From: Pontibacter arcticus
GTDB taxonomy: Bacteria; Bacteroidota; Bacteroidia; Cytophagales; Hymenobacteraceae
NCBI RefSeq assembly: GCF_003284895.1
Contig: NZ_QMDV01000003.1
Span: 560,501-624,500, forward strand
DNA length: 64,000 nucleotides
Reading direction: 5' to 3'
Positions 36,167 through 45,022 of this stretch are shown here, piece by piece. The notes beneath the pieces are model-generated. The model made no database searches. It saw only the letters and a program-made list of their open reading frames with translations, and was not told the origin of the DNA. The position numbers and the translations under genes were made by a program. The stretch's first letter is position 1; every line of letters begins with the position of its first letter.

Positions 36167-36195
36167 GAAAGTATAAATGTATGGTAAAGCAGGTA

Positions 36196-36597
36196 CTACT
36201 GCTTTGTTGCTTTTTCGTGCGGAATACCGGCTTCTTTCAGTTCCTGGTAAGCGCCGATGTTATAGATGTGCTTAAATCCGGCTTCTTTCATAAGTTCGGC
36301 TGCTTTGCCGCTTCTGTTGCCGCTGGCGCAATACAGGTAATAGGTTTTGTCTTTGTTCCAGGTCTGGATTTCTTTGGCAAATGCACCGCTCCTGAAATCA
36401 GAATTAACAGCGCCATCCAGGTGCCCCTCCGAAAACTCTTCCGGCGTGCGCACATCTACCAGCATGGCTTTCCGGTTCAGTTCTTTTTGTTTAAAAGCAG
36501 TGGGCGTAAGTGTTTTAACTGTTGCAGGTTGCTTATCCTGAGCCGTGCAGCTAAGTATAAAAAAGCTGGCCAGTAACGTAAAAAATATGTTTTTCAT
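36196..36597 (-). CDS. Rhodanese-domain lipoprotein
   Basis: 133 residues. Lipobox LSC (Cys17), then one rhodanese domain: LVDVRTPEEFSEGHLDGAVN and the active-site loop YCASGNRSG with Cys90, ending in GFKHIYNIGAYQEL. Predicted periplasmic or envelope sulfurtransferase or sulfur carrier. It follows the ArsR regulator by 63 bases in the same direction, so probably its target. Confidence 0.9.
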   Translation of the reverse strand: MKNIFFTLLASFFILSCTAQDKQPATVKTLTPTAFKQKELNRKAMLVDVRTPEEFSEGHLDGAVNSDFRSGAFAKEIQTWNKDKTYYLYCASGNRSGKAAELMKEAGFKHIYNIGAYQELKEAGIPHEKATKQ

Positions 36598-36660
36598 GGT
36601 CTTGTAAGTATAACGAAATCAGAAGTGAAATTTATACTTCAGATGCAAGTATAAGCTACC

Positions 36661-36966
36661 TTAAAACCGATTGCAACCATTTATGCAATTAATGATATTG
36701 GTGATGGTGGTATCGGTAAGGTAATAATGGATGTTTTTGCCGACGCGTTGGGTATCTACAATGCCTTTGTCGCGCATGTTGGTAAGGTGGTGCGATAACA
36801 ACGATTGCTCGATGGCCAGCACGTGCTGCATTTCGGTAACGGTAAGGCGCTGCTGCTGTTCCAGTAAATCGATAATGCTGATGCGTACCGGGTGGGCCAC
36901 ACACTTTAAAACATACGCTGCCCGCTCCAATTTCTTCTGTTCTACCCGAACGTGTAATGTACCCAT
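36661..36966 (-). CDS. ArsR/SmtB-family winged-helix regulator
   Basis: 101 residues. Winged helix with recognition region MQHVLAIEQSLLSHHLTNMRDKGIV and wing RVGKNIHYYLT. There are three Cys: Cys22 in LKCVAHPVR and Cys94/Cys98 in NCINGC at the C-terminus. The ELCVC alpha-3 metal site is absent, and the D-x-H...H alpha-5 site is not intact. Thiol or persulfide sensing, or an unusual metal site, is possible. An operator-like dyad lies 28 bases upstream. Confidence 0.9.
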   Translation of the reverse strand: MGTLHVRVEQKKLERAAYVLKCVAHPVRISIIDLLEQQQRLTVTEMQHVLAIEQSLLSHHLTNMRDKGIVDTQRVGKNIHYYLTDTTITNIINCINGCNRF

Positions 36967-36993
36967 CTTGCCTTTTTAATCAATTTTGCATAA

Positions 36994-37013
36994 ACATGAA
37001 GACTTATTCATGT
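36994..37013. promoter_or_regulatory. ArsR/SmtB-type operator
   Basis: ACATGAA-N6-TTCATGT, a perfect 7-bp inverted repeat with 6-base spacer. It contains TGAA-N6-TTCA, the core of SmtB/CzrA-type operators, and sits just upstream of the ArsR start, as expected for autoregulation. Confidence 0.7.
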
Positions 37014-37097
37014 GATAGCAACAGTACAATAATTAGGAGCAGGGAGTTCCGGAGAAGTATAAAGTAATCAGTTAAATGTATAACCCTGTAAAAACAA

Positions 37098-37119
37098 AAC
37101 GCCGGACTAAGCCGGCGTT
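37098..37119 (-). terminator. Terminator after katA
   Basis: AACGCCGG (37098-37105) pairs with CCGGCGTT (37112-37119). Read on the minus strand it is followed by a T-rich run. It lies about 60 bases past the katA stop. Confidence 0.8.
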
Positions 37120-37181
37120 CCATCTTGGTTTACTAGGTACTACAGGTATATATAAAAAGAAGCGAAACGTGCTTCAGAAGT

Positions 37182-38693
37182 TTACATAGTGGCTGCCGGT
37201 TGCATGCTGCCGGCATGTGCGCTAATATTTACGCCCAGACCTTGCGCAATTGCCATTCCTAACCCAATATCTGCACGGAAGAAGTGGCATAACTGGCGGT
37301 TGATAATTTCGTCGCGTTTCGGACCGGCAATACCGCTCATCGCCCCGATAATATTTGATACAGTTGCAGCTTTTTCGTCAGTAGTCATCAAACGGTACAG
37401 GTCGCCGGGCTGCGTGTAGTGGTCGTCTTCGCCGGGTGCATTTCTGTCGTACCAATCAGCTACCACATTGCCTAAGTTCTGAGCCGGCTCTTTGTAAGCT
37501 TCATCTGCCCGGATATTATCGAAACTGTTCGGGAAGTAGTTCGGGTTGCTGCCACCATTTCCGTCCATACGCATGGCGCCATCGCGTTGGTAATTGTTCA
37601 CTGCAAAAGGGCAACGGTTAACCGGAATCTGCTCGTAGTTGGCGCCCAGTCTGTAGCGTTGCGCATCGGTATAACCCAATATGCGGCCCTGCAACATTTT
37701 ATCCGGCGAAAAACCGATGCCATCCACTAAGTGTGCCGGTGCAAAAGCAGCCTGCTCTACGTGTGCAAAGTAATTATCCGGAATGTGGTTCAGCTCCAGT
37801 TCGCCTACTTCGATCAGCGGGAAATCTTTCTGCGACCATACTTTAGTTACATCAAACGGATTCCATTTATAAGTAGCAGCTTCGGCTTCCGTCATGATCT
37901 GTACTTTCAGCGTCCATTTCGGGAAATCACCGCGGTCAATCGCTTCCACTAAGTCGCGCTGTGCCTGGTCTGCATCAACGCCTTTCATCTGGCCGGCTTC
38001 CGCATCGCTGAAGTTTTTAATGCCCTGCTGCGTTTTAAAGTGGAATTTTACGAAATGCCGCTCGTTGTCTTTGTTGATGAACGCAAACGTGTGGCTGCCA
38101 AAACCGTGCATGTGGCGGTAAGAAACCGGCGTACCACGGTCGCTCATCAAAATCATGACCTGGTGCAGGCTTTCCGGGTTCAGCGACCAGAAATCCCACA
38201 TCATCGTGGCGCTTTTGGTGTTGGTGCGCGGGTCGCGTTTCTGGGTATGAATAAAGTCCGGGAATTTCTTTGGGTCTTTGATAAAGAAAACCGGCGTGTT
38301 GTTTCCTACAATATCCCAGTTGCCATCCTCGGTATAAAATTTAAGGGCAAAGCCACGTGGGTCGCGTTCGCTGTCGGCGCTGCCTTTTTCGCCGCCTACC
38401 GTAGAGAAACGCAGAAATACATCCGTCTGCTTCCCGATCTCACTAAAAACCTTGGCTTTGGTATACTTGGTAATATCATGTGTTACCGTGAATTTACCGT
38501 AAGCGCCTGTTCCTTTGGCATGCACCACGCGCTCTGGTATGCGTTCGCGGTTAAAATGAGCGAGCTTTTCGTGCAGTATAAAATCTTCTAAAAGAATCGG
38601 GCCGCGCGGTCCGGCGGTGAGGCTGTTTTCGTGTTCGTAGTATGGTTTGCCGGAGGCAGTAGTCAGTTTCTGGATGTTATTTTGCTCGCTCAT
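37182..38693 (-). CDS. katA: Catalase, monofunctional heme type
   Basis: 503 residues, clade-3 small-subunit length. Catalytic His58 ([11 protein letters not shown]) and Asn131 (VGNNTPVFF) are present. The proximal heme ligand region is RILGY, with Arg337 and Tyr341. The signature [22 protein letters not shown] is intact. It dismutates hydrogen peroxide in the cytosol. A strong promoter and an OxyR-like site precede it, and a terminator follows, so it is probably monocistronic and peroxide-inducible. Confidence 0.97.
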   Translation of the reverse strand: MSEQNNIQKLTTASGKPYYEHENSLTAGPRGPILLEDFILHEKLAHFNRERIPERVVHAKGTGAYGKFTVTHDITKYTKAKVFSEIGKQTDVFLRFSTVGGEKGSADSERDPRGFALKFYTEDGNWDIVGNNTPVFFIKDPKKFPDFIHTQKRDPRTNTKSATMMWDFWSLNPESLHQVMILMSDRGTPVSYRHMHGFGSHTFAFINKDNERHFVKFHFKTQQGIKNFSDAEAGQMKGVDADQAQRDLVEAIDRGDFPKWTLKVQIMTEAEAATYKWNPFDVTKVWSQKDFPLIEVGELELNHIPDNYFAHVEQAAFAPAHLVDGIGFSPDKMLQGRILGYTDAQRYRLGANYEQIPVNRCPFAVNNYQRDGAMRMDGNGGSNPNYFPNSFDNIRADEAYKEPAQNLGNVVADWYDRNAPGEDDHYTQPGDLYRLMTTDEKAATVSNIIGAMSGIAGPKRDEIINRQLCHFFRADIGLGMAIAQGLGVNISAHAGSMQPAATM

Positions 38694-38727
38694 GGCTTTT
38701 CGTTTTGATTTCTGTTTTAAGATGAAT

Positions 38728-38759
38728 CAAAAGTACAGCAAAGCGTTTTATAGTTCAAA
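38728..38759 (-). promoter_or_regulatory. Bacteroidota-type promoter of katA
   Basis: On the minus strand TTTG (38759-38756) is separated by exactly 20 bases from TACTTTTG (38735-38728), matching the -33 TTTG / -7 TAnnTTTG consensus of this phylum. The transcript would start near 38721, about 28 bases before the ATG. Confidence 0.7.
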
Positions 38760-38779
38760 TTGATAATTTTTATACTATG

Positions 38780-38794
38780 ATAGCTTTAAACTAT
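38780..38794. promoter_or_regulatory. Candidate OxyR site upstream of katA
   Basis: ATAGCTTTAAACTAT matches ATAGntnnnanCTAT, the OxyR half-site pair, at every fixed position. A weaker copy (ATAG kept, right end TGAT) lies at 38750-38764, 30 bases centre to centre, overlapping the -33 box. Position and target fit peroxide induction of catalase. No oxyR gene is in the window. Confidence 0.6.
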
Positions 38795-38810
38795 AAAGTA
38801 TACGTATAGC

Positions 38811-39761
38811 TTATCCGAAGTATAAAACAGCCCCAAGCGAAGCCAAGGAAACGATAATCCAAAGTATAAATCCAAGCCAGAAGGAGGTACTGTTTATACT
38901 TTTGATGCTGGCAGCATTTATACTTGCCCCAATCAGAAACAAACTTAACAGCAGTCCTTTTTTAGCCAGCACAAGTATAAAAGGTGCCATTTGCTGCGCC
39001 ACAGGCAGAAACGTAACCAGCACCGACGCCAGTATAAACAAAAGTATAAACGCCGGGAGCTTAGCCCGGGCCGCATCATTTTTAAACAGGAAACCAGATA
39101 CAATAACCATCGGCACAATCCAGAGCGCGCGCGTAAGTTTGAGGGTGGTTGCCAGTTGCAAAGCTTCATCGCCGTAACGCGCCGCCGCACCTACCACCGA
39201 ACTGGTATCGTGTATGGCGATGGCCGCCCAGATACCAAACTGCTCCTGCGACAAATCCAGTGCCTGCCCCACCACCGGGAAAACGAAAAGTGCTACCGCA
39301 TTCAGAATAAAAACAATGGCCAGCGAAACCGAAATTTCCTGCGGTTCGGCTTTAATGGCCGGCGCCACAGCTGCAATGGCGCTGCCGCCACAAATAGCCG
39401 TGCCCGCCGAAATAAGATGTGTAAGTTTTGGCCCGATACCGAGCAACCTGCCAAGTATAAAACCAACTACCAGCGTGCCCACCAGTGAAATCGAAGTATA
39501 AGCCAGTCCGCTGAGCCCGGTTTCTGCGGCTTGGTACAGGTTAATGCCAAACCCAAGCCCCACCACCGAAACTTTTAAGCTCAGGCTGGCTGCTTTACCG
39601 GTTTGTTTGGTAAATGGGTTGCCCAGCGCCAGGCCTACCACCAAACCCGCCAGCAACGCCATGGCCGAACCAATAAAAGGTATGAAAAGTATACCTGCGA
39701 TCAGAAGTATGAAAATGATTTTCTGAAAAACCGGCGGAAGATTTAGAAATGAAACTGGCAT
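38811..39761 (-). CDS. YeiH-family (UPF0324) membrane protein, putative exporter
   Basis: 316 residues with about ten membrane helices. Family motifs are VVGLGFGINL, the conserved SAGTAICGGSAIAAVAP loop and AIHDTSSVVGAAARYG. YeiH-family proteins have been proposed to export sulfonate or sulfate, but transport is not established. Upstream of katA in the same direction, but katA has its own promoter. Multiple AAGTATAA copies lie within and around the gene. Confidence 0.9.
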   Translation of the reverse strand: MPVSFLNLPPVFQKIIFILLIAGILFIPFIGSAMALLAGLVVGLALGNPFTKQTGKAASLSLKVSVVGLGFGINLYQAAETGLSGLAYTSISLVGTLVVGFILGRLLGIGPKLTHLISAGTAICGGSAIAAVAPAIKAEPQEISVSLAIVFILNAVALFVFPVVGQALDLSQEQFGIWAAIAIHDTSSVVGAAARYGDEALQLATTLKLTRALWIVPMVIVSGFLFKNDAARAKLPAFILLFILASVLVTFLPVAQQMAPFILVLAKKGLLLSLFLIGASINAASIKSINSTSFWLGFILWIIVSLASLGAVLYFG

Positions 39762-39907
39762 CCGCCAAAAGTATGGAAAAGGTTTTTAATTTGATGATTG
39801 GATTTGCAGGAGTTAATGGTTCGGGGTTGCTGCCAGCATCGTTAATTTTTCAACTCGCCGGCCAGGTCTTATTTTTACTTGCTGAACTTACCACCCCGCC
39901 TGCGGCA

Positions 39908-39930
39908 CCCCTCCTTGAAAAAAGGAGGGG
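39908..39930. repeat. REP-like hairpin CCCCTCCTT/AAGGAGGGG
   Basis: Perfect 9-bp stem (39908-39916 with 39922-39930), loop GAAAA, next to ACCCCGCCTGCGGCA. No T-run on either strand and no gene end nearby, so it looks more like a dispersed palindromic unit than a terminator. Confidence 0.5.
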
Positions 39931-39964
39931 AGTTGGTTTAGCCAAAGCTATCTGCTCTTAGTTG

Positions 39965-39981
39965 AAGTATAATTTATACTT
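39965..39981. repeat. Inverted AAGTATAA pair with 1-base spacer
   Basis: AAGTATAA-T-TTATACTT, followed 5 bases later by another direct copy. Part of the densest AAGTATAA cluster seen in the window. Confidence 0.75.
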
Positions 39982-40281
39982 TCTGTAAAGTATAAATCGG
40001 CTGATCAAATAAAAAACTTATCCCAGTTCTTGGGTTGAGCGCCTTGTGAGTTTCCGGTGCGCAGCAGCCGTTTTTTAGAGGGCCCCTACCCCCGGCAGGG
40101 AATGAACACAGCGCGATGCCCGAGAACGAGTCCCAGCGGACTTGGAGCGAAAAAGCCAACCATACAACTTATACTTTAAAAGTTAAAAAGACATAAGCTA
40201 CGCGCAAAGTATAACCCCTTATTTATCCTGATTTTCAGCAATATTAAAGTCCAACCTCTAGCGAATATTAGCCAGGTTGAT

Positions 40282-40289
40282 TATATTTG
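40282..40289 (+). promoter_or_regulatory. Candidate -7 element for the amidohydrolase genes
   Basis: TATATTTG fits TAnnTTTG exactly, 81 bases before the start codon. No clear TTTG at the -33 distance, so only half of the promoter is supported. Confidence 0.35.
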
Positions 40290-40369
40290 ATTTACTGACT
40301 AAACCAAACAGGAAATTTCAACTCCAACCGAAACGAAACAATCCCTAAACTAATCTTAATCCCGAACGA

Positions 40370-43300
40370 ATGAAGAAAATCTTAACCATTGCAGCCTGTC
40401 TGGCACTTGGTGCAGGCAATGTAATGGCGCAGGAGACTTTTCCGCGCAACGGCGTGTACGACGAACGCTCCGGCCTGGTCGCTTTCACAAACGCCACCAT
40501 CCACACCGATTATAAAACCACAGTAACCAATGCCACCCTGCTGATCCGCAACGGCAAAGTGGAAGCTGTAGGCAAAAGCGTAAAAATTCCGGCTGGCGCT
40601 GTGGTAGTAGATGCCAAAGGCAAACACATTTACCCGGGCCTCGTGGATATGTACACCAGCTACGGCTTACCCGAAGTTAAAGCCGAGCGCGTAGGTTACG
40701 GCTCTGCCCCGCAACCGGAAACTGCCAAGCAAGGTGCCTTTAACTGGAACCAGGCCATCCGCCCAGAAACCAATGCAGTAGAGCTTTTCAAGGTAGATAA
40801 AAAAGAAGCCGAAGAGTTGCGCAAACTTGGTTTCGGAACGGTACTGGCTGTGCACCGCGATGGCATTGCACGTGGTACGGCATCGTTGGTAACGCTGGCC
40901 GGTAAACGCGAAAACGAAGTGGTGCTGAAAGACCGTGCCGCCGCCGCATTATCATTCGACAGAGGGTCATCCAAGCAGGATTACCCGAACTCGCTGATGG
41001 GTGCTGTTGCCTTGTTGCGCCAGACGTACCTGGATGCGCAATGGAACGAGAAAAACGCTGCCCGCGAGCAGAATATCTCCCTCAAAGCCTTCACTGAAGC
41101 CAATAAATTTCCGCAGATATTTGAAGTAACTGAAAAGCTGAATGTAATGCGTGCCGATAAAGTAGGCGACGAGTTTGGTAAGCAGTATATCATTAAAGGT
41201 GCCGGCGACGAGTACCAGATGATCAAGGAAATAAAAGAGACAAAAGCCCCGCTTATAGTAACGGTTAATTATCCGGATGCCTACAATGTAGAAGATCCGT
41301 ATGATGCGCGCCGTGTATCGTTGGCGGAGATGAAGCACTGGGAAATGGCCCCTGCCAACGCTGCTATGCTGCACAACGCCGGTGTTACATTTGCCTTTTC
41401 TTCAGCCGATCTGAAAGATAAAAAAGACTTTTTACCTAACATCCGCAAAGCGATAAAGTATGGCTTGCCGCAGGAAGAAGCCTTAAAAGCCCTGACTGCA
41501 ACGCCCGCTAAATTACTGCAGGCCGATAACATGGTAGGCAGCCTGAACGAAGGCATGCTGGCCAACTTCATCATCACGTCTGGTAACCTGTTTGCCGATA
41601 ACAACCTGATTCTGGAAAACTGGGTGCAGGGCGAGCGCTACAAAGTAACCGATGTGCCTGCTGATTACCGCGGTGTTTATACCTTGAAAATCGGGCAGCA
41701 GCCGGACCGTAAACTGATGATTGCCGGAACCGCCGAAAAACCGGAGCTGAAAGTAATTGCCCAGGATACCGTGAAAGGAAATATCAGCTTTAAAGGCAAC
41801 CTGGTAACGCTATCGTTTGCGCAGGATAAAAAGAACAAGCAAAGTATACGCCTGAGCGGTTGGTACGATGCCCAGAAAATGCAGGGCGAAGGCCAGTTGC
41901 CGGATGCCACAACCGTTAAATGGTCAGCGGCTTTATCAGAAGCCATGACCGACAAAGCCAAAAAAGACTCTGCTAAAGTTGCCGACAAAATTGCGCTGGG
42001 CGAAATGATCTATCCTTTTGCTGCGTACGGCCAGGCGGCCATGCCAAAGCAGGAAGCCATCCTCATCAAAAACGCCACCGTCTGGACAAACGAGAAGGAC
42101 GGTAAACTGGAGAATGCCGATGTACTTTTAAAGAACGGTAAAATTGCTAAAGTTGGTAAAAACCTGTCGGAGTCCGGGGCACGTGTAATTGACGGAACAG
42201 GCAAGCACGTAACGCCAGGTATTATTGATGAACACTCGCATATTGCCCTTGATGGTGTAAATGAAGGCACCCAGGCTGTAACGTCAGAAGTGCGCATGCA
42301 GGATGTGGTGAACCACGAAGACATTAATATTTACCGCCAGCTTGCCGGTGGTGTAACTACTTCACAATTATTACACGGTTCTGCTAACCCGGTGGGTGGC
42401 CAGTCGGCTATTATTAAATTGCGCTGGGGCAAAAACCCGCAGGAGTTGTTAGTAGAAGGCGCTGACCAGTACATCAAATTTGCCTTAGGCGAAAACGTAA
42501 AACACTCTAACCGTAGCAATTTGCACAGCATCCGCTATCCGCAATCCAGAATGGGTGTGGAGCAGGTGTATGTAGATGCCTTTACAAGAGCGAAAGAGTA
42601 CGACAAAGCCTGGAAAAGCTACAACAAATTATCGAAGCGCCAGCAAGGCAAAACAGCAGCCCCGCGCCGCGACCTGGAGCTGGAAGCACTCGCTGAGATC
42701 CTGAACGGAAAACGCTTTATCACTTGCCACTCTTATGTACAGTCAGAGATCAACATGATGATGAAAGTAGCTGACCAGATGGGCTTTAAAGTGAACACGT
42801 TCACGCACATCCTGGAAGGATACAAAGTAGCGGACAAAATGAAAGAACACGGTGCCGGCGGCTCAACCTTCGGAGACTGGTGGGCTTACAAAATGGAAGT
42901 GAAAGACGCGATTCCGCAGAACGCCAGCATCATGCACGAACAAGGCGTGGTAACCGCCATTAACTCGGATGATGCGGAAATGGCCCGCCGCCTGAACCAG
43001 GAAGCTGCCAAAAGCGTGAAGTATGCCGGTATGAGCGAAGAGGAAGCCCTGAAAATGGTAACCCTGAACCCAGCCAAATTACTGCACCTCGATAACCGCA
43101 TGGGAAGCCTGAAGCCGGGTAAAGATGCCGACGTGGTACTTTGGAACAACCACCCGCTTTCGATTTATGCCAAGCCTGAAAAAACGTTTGTGGATGGCAT
43201 TGCTTACTACGACCTGGAGCGCGACGAGCAACTGCGCCAGGACATGGAAAAAGAGCGCGTGCGTTTGATCCAGAAGATGCTGACTTCCAAAGCTGGTGGT

Positions 43301-43393
43301 GCCAGAACGCAGACGCCAGTTACCAGAAGAACCACAGTAGAGCATTGCGAGGAAGTAGAGCACTCTGAAGAAGATGCCTACCTGGCTTACTAA
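40370..43393 (+). CDS. Two-module amidohydrolase-family protein (N-terminal module degenerate)
   Basis: 1007 residues with signal peptide (ACLALGAGNVMAQ), so exported. Two composite amidohydrolase modules. Module 1 (about 25-440) has the fold markers ATIHTDYKTTVTNATLLIRNGKVEAVG, KHIYPGLVDMYTSYG and GSLNEGMLANFII, but the HxH metal motif is replaced by Tyr95-Thr-Ser97. Module 2 (about 560-1000) keeps TPGIIDEHSHIA (His622, His624), FTHILEGYK, NSDDAEM and LKPGKDADVVLW. The linker is an all-beta region. Substrate unknown. Followed 83 bases later by a related gene. Confidence 0.9.
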   Translation: MKKILTIAACLALGAGNVMAQETFPRNGVYDERSGLVAFTNATIHTDYKTTVTNATLLIRNGKVEAVGKSVKIPAGAVVVDAKGKHIYPGLVDMYTSYGLPEVKAERVGYGSAPQPETAKQGAFNWNQAIRPETNAVELFKVDKKEAEELRKLGFGTVLAVHRDGIARGTASLVTLAGKRENEVVLKDRAAAALSFDRGSSKQDYPNSLMGAVALLRQTYLDAQWNEKNAAREQNISLKAFTEANKFPQIFEVTEKLNVMRADKVGDEFGKQYIIKGAGDEYQMIKEIKETKAPLIVTVNYPDAYNVEDPYDARRVSLAEMKHWEMAPANAAMLHNAGVTFAFSSADLKDKKDFLPNIRKAIKYGLPQEEALKALTATPAKLLQADNMVGSLNEGMLANFIITSGNLFADNNLILENWVQGERYKVTDVPADYRGVYTLKIGQQPDRKLMIAGTAEKPELKVIAQDTVKGNISFKGNLVTLSFAQDKKNKQSIRLSGWYDAQKMQGEGQLPDATTVKWSAALSEAMTDKAKKDSAKVADKIALGEMIYPFAAYGQAAMPKQEAILIKNATVWTNEKDGKLENADVLLKNGKIAKVGKNLSESGARVIDGTGKHVTPGIIDEHSHIALDGVNEGTQAVTSEVRMQDVVNHEDINIYRQLAGGVTTSQLLHGSANPVGGQSAIIKLRWGKNPQELLVEGADQYIKFALGENVKHSNRSNLHSIRYPQSRMGVEQVYVDAFTRAKEYDKAWKSYNKLSKRQQGKTAAPRRDLELEALAEILNGKRFITCHSYVQSEINMMMKVADQMGFKVNTFTHILEGYKVADKMKEHGAGGSTFGDWWAYKMEVKDAIPQNASIMHEQGVVTAINSDDAEMARRLNQEAAKSVKYAGMSEEEALKMVTLNPAKLLHLDNRMGSLKPGKDADVVLWNNHPLSIYAKPEKTFVDGIAYYDLERDEQLRQDMEKERVRLIQKMLTSKAGGARTQTPVTRRTTVEHCEEVEHSEEDAYLAY

Positions 43394-43476
43394 ATAATTG
43401 TTGGTTGATGATTGCTTGTTGTTGAACACAGTTCACAGAATAAACAGCAATCTCAAGTATAAACTGATTCAAAATC

Positions 43477-44796
43477 ATGAAAATAACAAAAAGATATATT
43501 GCCGCTTTTGCCGCCTTGCTTCTGAGCGTACCTGCCTGGGCGCAGGTACCGGCTCCGGCTGCCAAGCAAAGCAAACCGGTGTTGCTGAAAGGTGCTACGT
43601 TGCACGTGGGCAATGGCACGGTGGTAGAAAATGCCGCTGTCGGCTTCGATAACGGAAAAATAACCTATGCCGGCCCGCAAAGTGGCGCTAACCTGAACGG
43701 CTACGAAGTAGTGGATGTAACAGGACAGCACATTTACCCGGGTCTGATCCATACTAACTCCAGCCTCGGCCTGAACGAAATTGAAAGCGTACGAGCTACT
43801 ATCGACTGGCGCGAAGTAGGTGATTTTAACCCGAACGTGCGTTCTGTGGTAGCATACAATACGGATTCAGATATCATCCCGACGATACGGGCAAACGGTG
43901 TTCTGATGACGCAGCTTACCCCGATCGGTGGTACAGTTTCCGGTTCATCGTCTATCGTACAGCTGGACGCCTGGAACTGGGAAGATGCGATTGTGAAAGC
44001 CGACGAAGGCCTGCACCTGAACTGGCCAGCGATGCTTATCGAAACCGGCAATGCTACACCAGACCCAAGGTTAAGAGGCCGTGCTGAAGCTCGTGAAGAG
44101 ACCCTGAACCAGCTGGCAAAACTACTGCGCGATGGCGCTGTGTACAAAAGTGGCAAACACGACTCCGAAAACCTGAAACTGGCGGCGATGGCTGGTCTGT
44201 TTGATGGCACCAAAAAGCTCTACATTCACGCAAATTATGGCAAAGAGATCATCGAAGCTGTTAATTTTGTGAAGCCTTACGGTATAAAGGATATCGTAAT
44301 TGTAGGTGCCCGTGATGCCATGGCCGTGGTGGATTTCCTGAAAGCGAATAACCTGTCTGTAATCTACTCTGGTGTGCACGCGTTGCCGGGCCGCTCCGAA
44401 GACGATGTGGACATGCCATACAAAACGCCTTATTTATTGCACAAAGCGGGCGTGCCGTTTGCACTGGATTATGACCTGAGTATCCACGGTATCCGTAACC
44501 TGCCGTTTATTGCCGGTACAGCTGCTGCTTATGGTTTGGATAAAGAACAGGCACTGGCTTCGGTTTCGTTGAACGCCGCTAAAATTCTGGGCATCGAAAA
44601 GCAGGCTGGTTCTGTGGAAGTAGGCAAAGATGCTACACTCGTAGTGTCGGCAGGTGACCTGCTGGATATGCGTACCAATAACGTTACGTCCGCTTTTATC
44701 CAGGGCCGCAAAATCGACCTGAACAACAAGCAGAAATTCCTGTACGACAAGTTCGATAACAAGTATAAGATCGACACAAAAGGTGTTGTGAACTAG
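43477..44796 (+). CDS. Degenerate amidohydrolase-family exported protein
   Basis: 439 residues with signal peptide ending VPAWAQ. Shares the composite domain layout with the previous gene: LKGATLHVGNGTVVENAAV, GQHIYPGLIHTNSSLG, a central AIVKADEGLHLNWPA insert, LNAAKILGIEKQAGSVEVGKDATLVV. The HxH position reads Asn94-Ser-Ser96, so the first metal site is lost. It may be a pseudo-enzyme partner of the intact module encoded upstream. A terminator at 44819-44849 ends the unit. Confidence 0.87.
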   Translation: MKITKRYIAAFAALLLSVPAWAQVPAPAAKQSKPVLLKGATLHVGNGTVVENAAVGFDNGKITYAGPQSGANLNGYEVVDVTGQHIYPGLIHTNSSLGLNEIESVRATIDWREVGDFNPNVRSVVAYNTDSDIIPTIRANGVLMTQLTPIGGTVSGSSSIVQLDAWNWEDAIVKADEGLHLNWPAMLIETGNATPDPRLRGRAEAREETLNQLAKLLRDGAVYKSGKHDSENLKLAAMAGLFDGTKKLYIHANYGKEIIEAVNFVKPYGIKDIVIVGARDAMAVVDFLKANNLSVIYSGVHALPGRSEDDVDMPYKTPYLLHKAGVPFALDYDLSIHGIRNLPFIAGTAAAYGLDKEQALASVSLNAAKILGIEKQAGSVEVGKDATLVVSAGDLLDMRTNNVTSAFIQGRKIDLNNKQKFLYDKFDNKYKIDTKGVVN

Positions 44797-44818
44797 GTTA
44801 TATACTTTCTTATATTCT

Positions 44819-44849
44819 AAAAGAGCTGCTCTAACCGGGCAGCTCTTTT
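44819..44849 (+). terminator. Terminator after the amidohydrolase genes
   Basis: 11-bp stem (44819-44829 with 44839-44849), 9-base loop, followed by T residues. Confidence 0.88.
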
Positions 44850-44944
44850 TTTTGTGTTTTGTGCAGTGAATCAAAGTATAAACCCAAAGAAAGTTACTGC
44901 AGCAAGAAGCTGTATAAGCTTCTAAAGTGAAATTGTTTTGGATG

Positions 44945-45022
44945 CCCTTGCTGCGTGTTTTCACCAGCAAGCACTAAAAGGTTCATGTATAGTTGCTGAT
45001 GAAAACACCAACAACGGTGGGT
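44945..45022 (+). repeat. 78-bp dispersed repeat, copy 2
   Basis: Same orientation and length as copy 1 at 691-768, with differences confined to three short blocks. Both copies lie downstream of a terminated gene in non-coding DNA. Confidence 0.75.

Larger units (their letters stand above)
38817..40216. repeat. Densest cluster of dispersed AAGTATAA octamers
   Basis: By eye 13 exact AAGTATAA or TTATACTT copies occur between 38701 and 40210, in both orientations, inside the YeiH-family gene and in the spacer. An octamer is expected about 0.05 times per strand-pair in this length of random sequence. The amidohydrolase gene at 40370-43393 has none. The element recurs through most of the window at lower density. 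Confidence 0.85.
39762..40369. other. 608-base gene-free region with hairpin, GC-rich block and clustered AAGTATAA
   Basis: Contains a 9-bp CCCCTCCTT hairpin (39908-39930), an AAGTATAA inverted pair (39965-39981) with more copies nearby, and a GC-rich block (about 40020-40160) that differs in composition from its surroundings. A -7-like TATATTTG follows at 40282. No convincing open frame. Confidence 0.65.

Noticed and set aside
39908..39930. Intrinsic terminator for the YeiH-family gene
   Set aside because: It lies upstream of that gene's start and has no T-run on either strand.
39974..40159. 60-codon minus-strand frame in the GC-rich block
   Set aside because: Odd composition, no homology recognised, and it sits in a block of anomalous non-coding DNA.
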